Below are positions 4,965 through 5,080 of a stretch of DNA of 5,080 bases, piece after piece. Each line of letters begins with the position of its first letter. The stretch's first letter is position 1. The notes under the pieces are model-generated. The model was given only the letters and a program-made list of their open reading frames with translations. It did not search any database and was not told where the DNA came from. Source of the stretch: Alphaproteobacteria bacterium (lineage in GTDB: Bacteria > Pseudomonadota > Alphaproteobacteria > Rhodobacterales > Rhodobacteraceae); contig JAUHZL010000236.1 in NCBI GenBank assembly GCA_030425945.1, positions 1-5,080 on the forward strand, written 5' to 3'. The translations under genes and the position numbers were made by a program.

Positions 4965-5080
4965 GTCGTGAACCCATAAACAGGATTCCTCAAGCTTCCG
5001 GGGTGTGATTCACTTTCCGAAAGCGGAGGTGCTTCATGTCAGGCAGGCACGATCTGACGGATGCGGAATGGGCGGTGATC
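4965..5080 (+). mobile_element. IS5-family insertion sequence, left end (partial)
   Basis: An insertion sequence is inferred from the transposase start at 5036. Its left end is not certain. CTAG at 4961-4964 fits the YTAR target duplication typical of several IS5-family groups, and would put the element's first base at about 4965 (GTCGTGAACCC...), leaving 71 bp of leader before the transposase; that length is reasonable. The right end, the matching terminal repeat and the second target copy lie outside the window, so the boundary is provisional. GC is clearly lower than in the flanking genes. Confidence 0.55.
5036..5080 (+). CDS. IS5-family transposase, N-terminal fragment (runs off the window)
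   Basis: Only 15 codons are visible, reading MSGRHDLTDAEWAVI with no stop. The pattern M-S-x-R-H-x-L-T-D-A-E-W is characteristic of the N-terminus of IS5-family transposases of the IS427-like (DUF4096 plus DDE) type, which catalyse cut-and-paste movement of the element. The start is firmly set by GGAGG at 5025-5029, six bases before the ATG. The catalytic DDE residues lie beyond the window, so it cannot be said whether the gene is intact. Many members of this type are read as two overlapping frames with programmed frameshifting, which also cannot be tested here. Confidence 0.85.
   Translation, partial: MSGRHDLTDAEWAVI

Overview
The window looks like chromosome from an alphaproteobacterium, most likely of the Rhodobacteraceae/Roseobacteraceae group. 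The reasons are the very high GC with strong GC3 bias, the mix of gene families, and an intergenic inverted repeat (CTTCTTCTTGG ... CCAAGAAGAAG around GC-rich hairpins) that I remember as common in that group. The taxonomic call is inference.

Layout, left to right. A complete tRNA-Arg(CCT) at 21-97 is followed by a MarR/HpaR-type repressor (156-596, +). A structured intergenic region (597-779) holds a 124-bp nested inverted repeat and three 11-bp tandem repeats, lying between two converging genes. Next come rluA (780-1427, -) and, divergent from it, a LysE/RhtB-family exporter (1479-2084, +). The exporter's 3' end overlaps by 31 bp the 3' end of msrC (2054-2536, -), a GAF-fold free methionine-R-sulfoxide reductase. 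msrC lies directly downstream of an acetyl-CoA acetyltransferase (2536-3741, -), and the two are joined by a TGATG stop/start overlap. Divergent from the thiolase is a tight two-gene partner-switching unit: a STAS anti-sigma-factor antagonist (3823-4158, +) and a HATPase anti-sigma factor/serine kinase (4160-4675, +). After about 290 bp of lower-GC sequence with no recognisable gene, the right edge enters an IS5-type insertion sequence, whose transposase starts at 5036 and runs off the window.

Functionally this is mostly housekeeping and stress-related material: tRNA, RNA modification, sulfoxide repair, small-molecule export and acyl-CoA metabolism. The regulatory point of most interest is the STAS/HATPase pair. 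It has the key residues of both partners (Ser57 in a DSTG motif; N, G1 and G2 boxes), but no PP2C phosphatase and no sigma factor in view, and an IS lies just downstream. I do not see a clearly undescribed system. The best second-look items are the structured convergent intergenic region, the 11-bp repeats, and the orphan partner-switching pair beside the IS.
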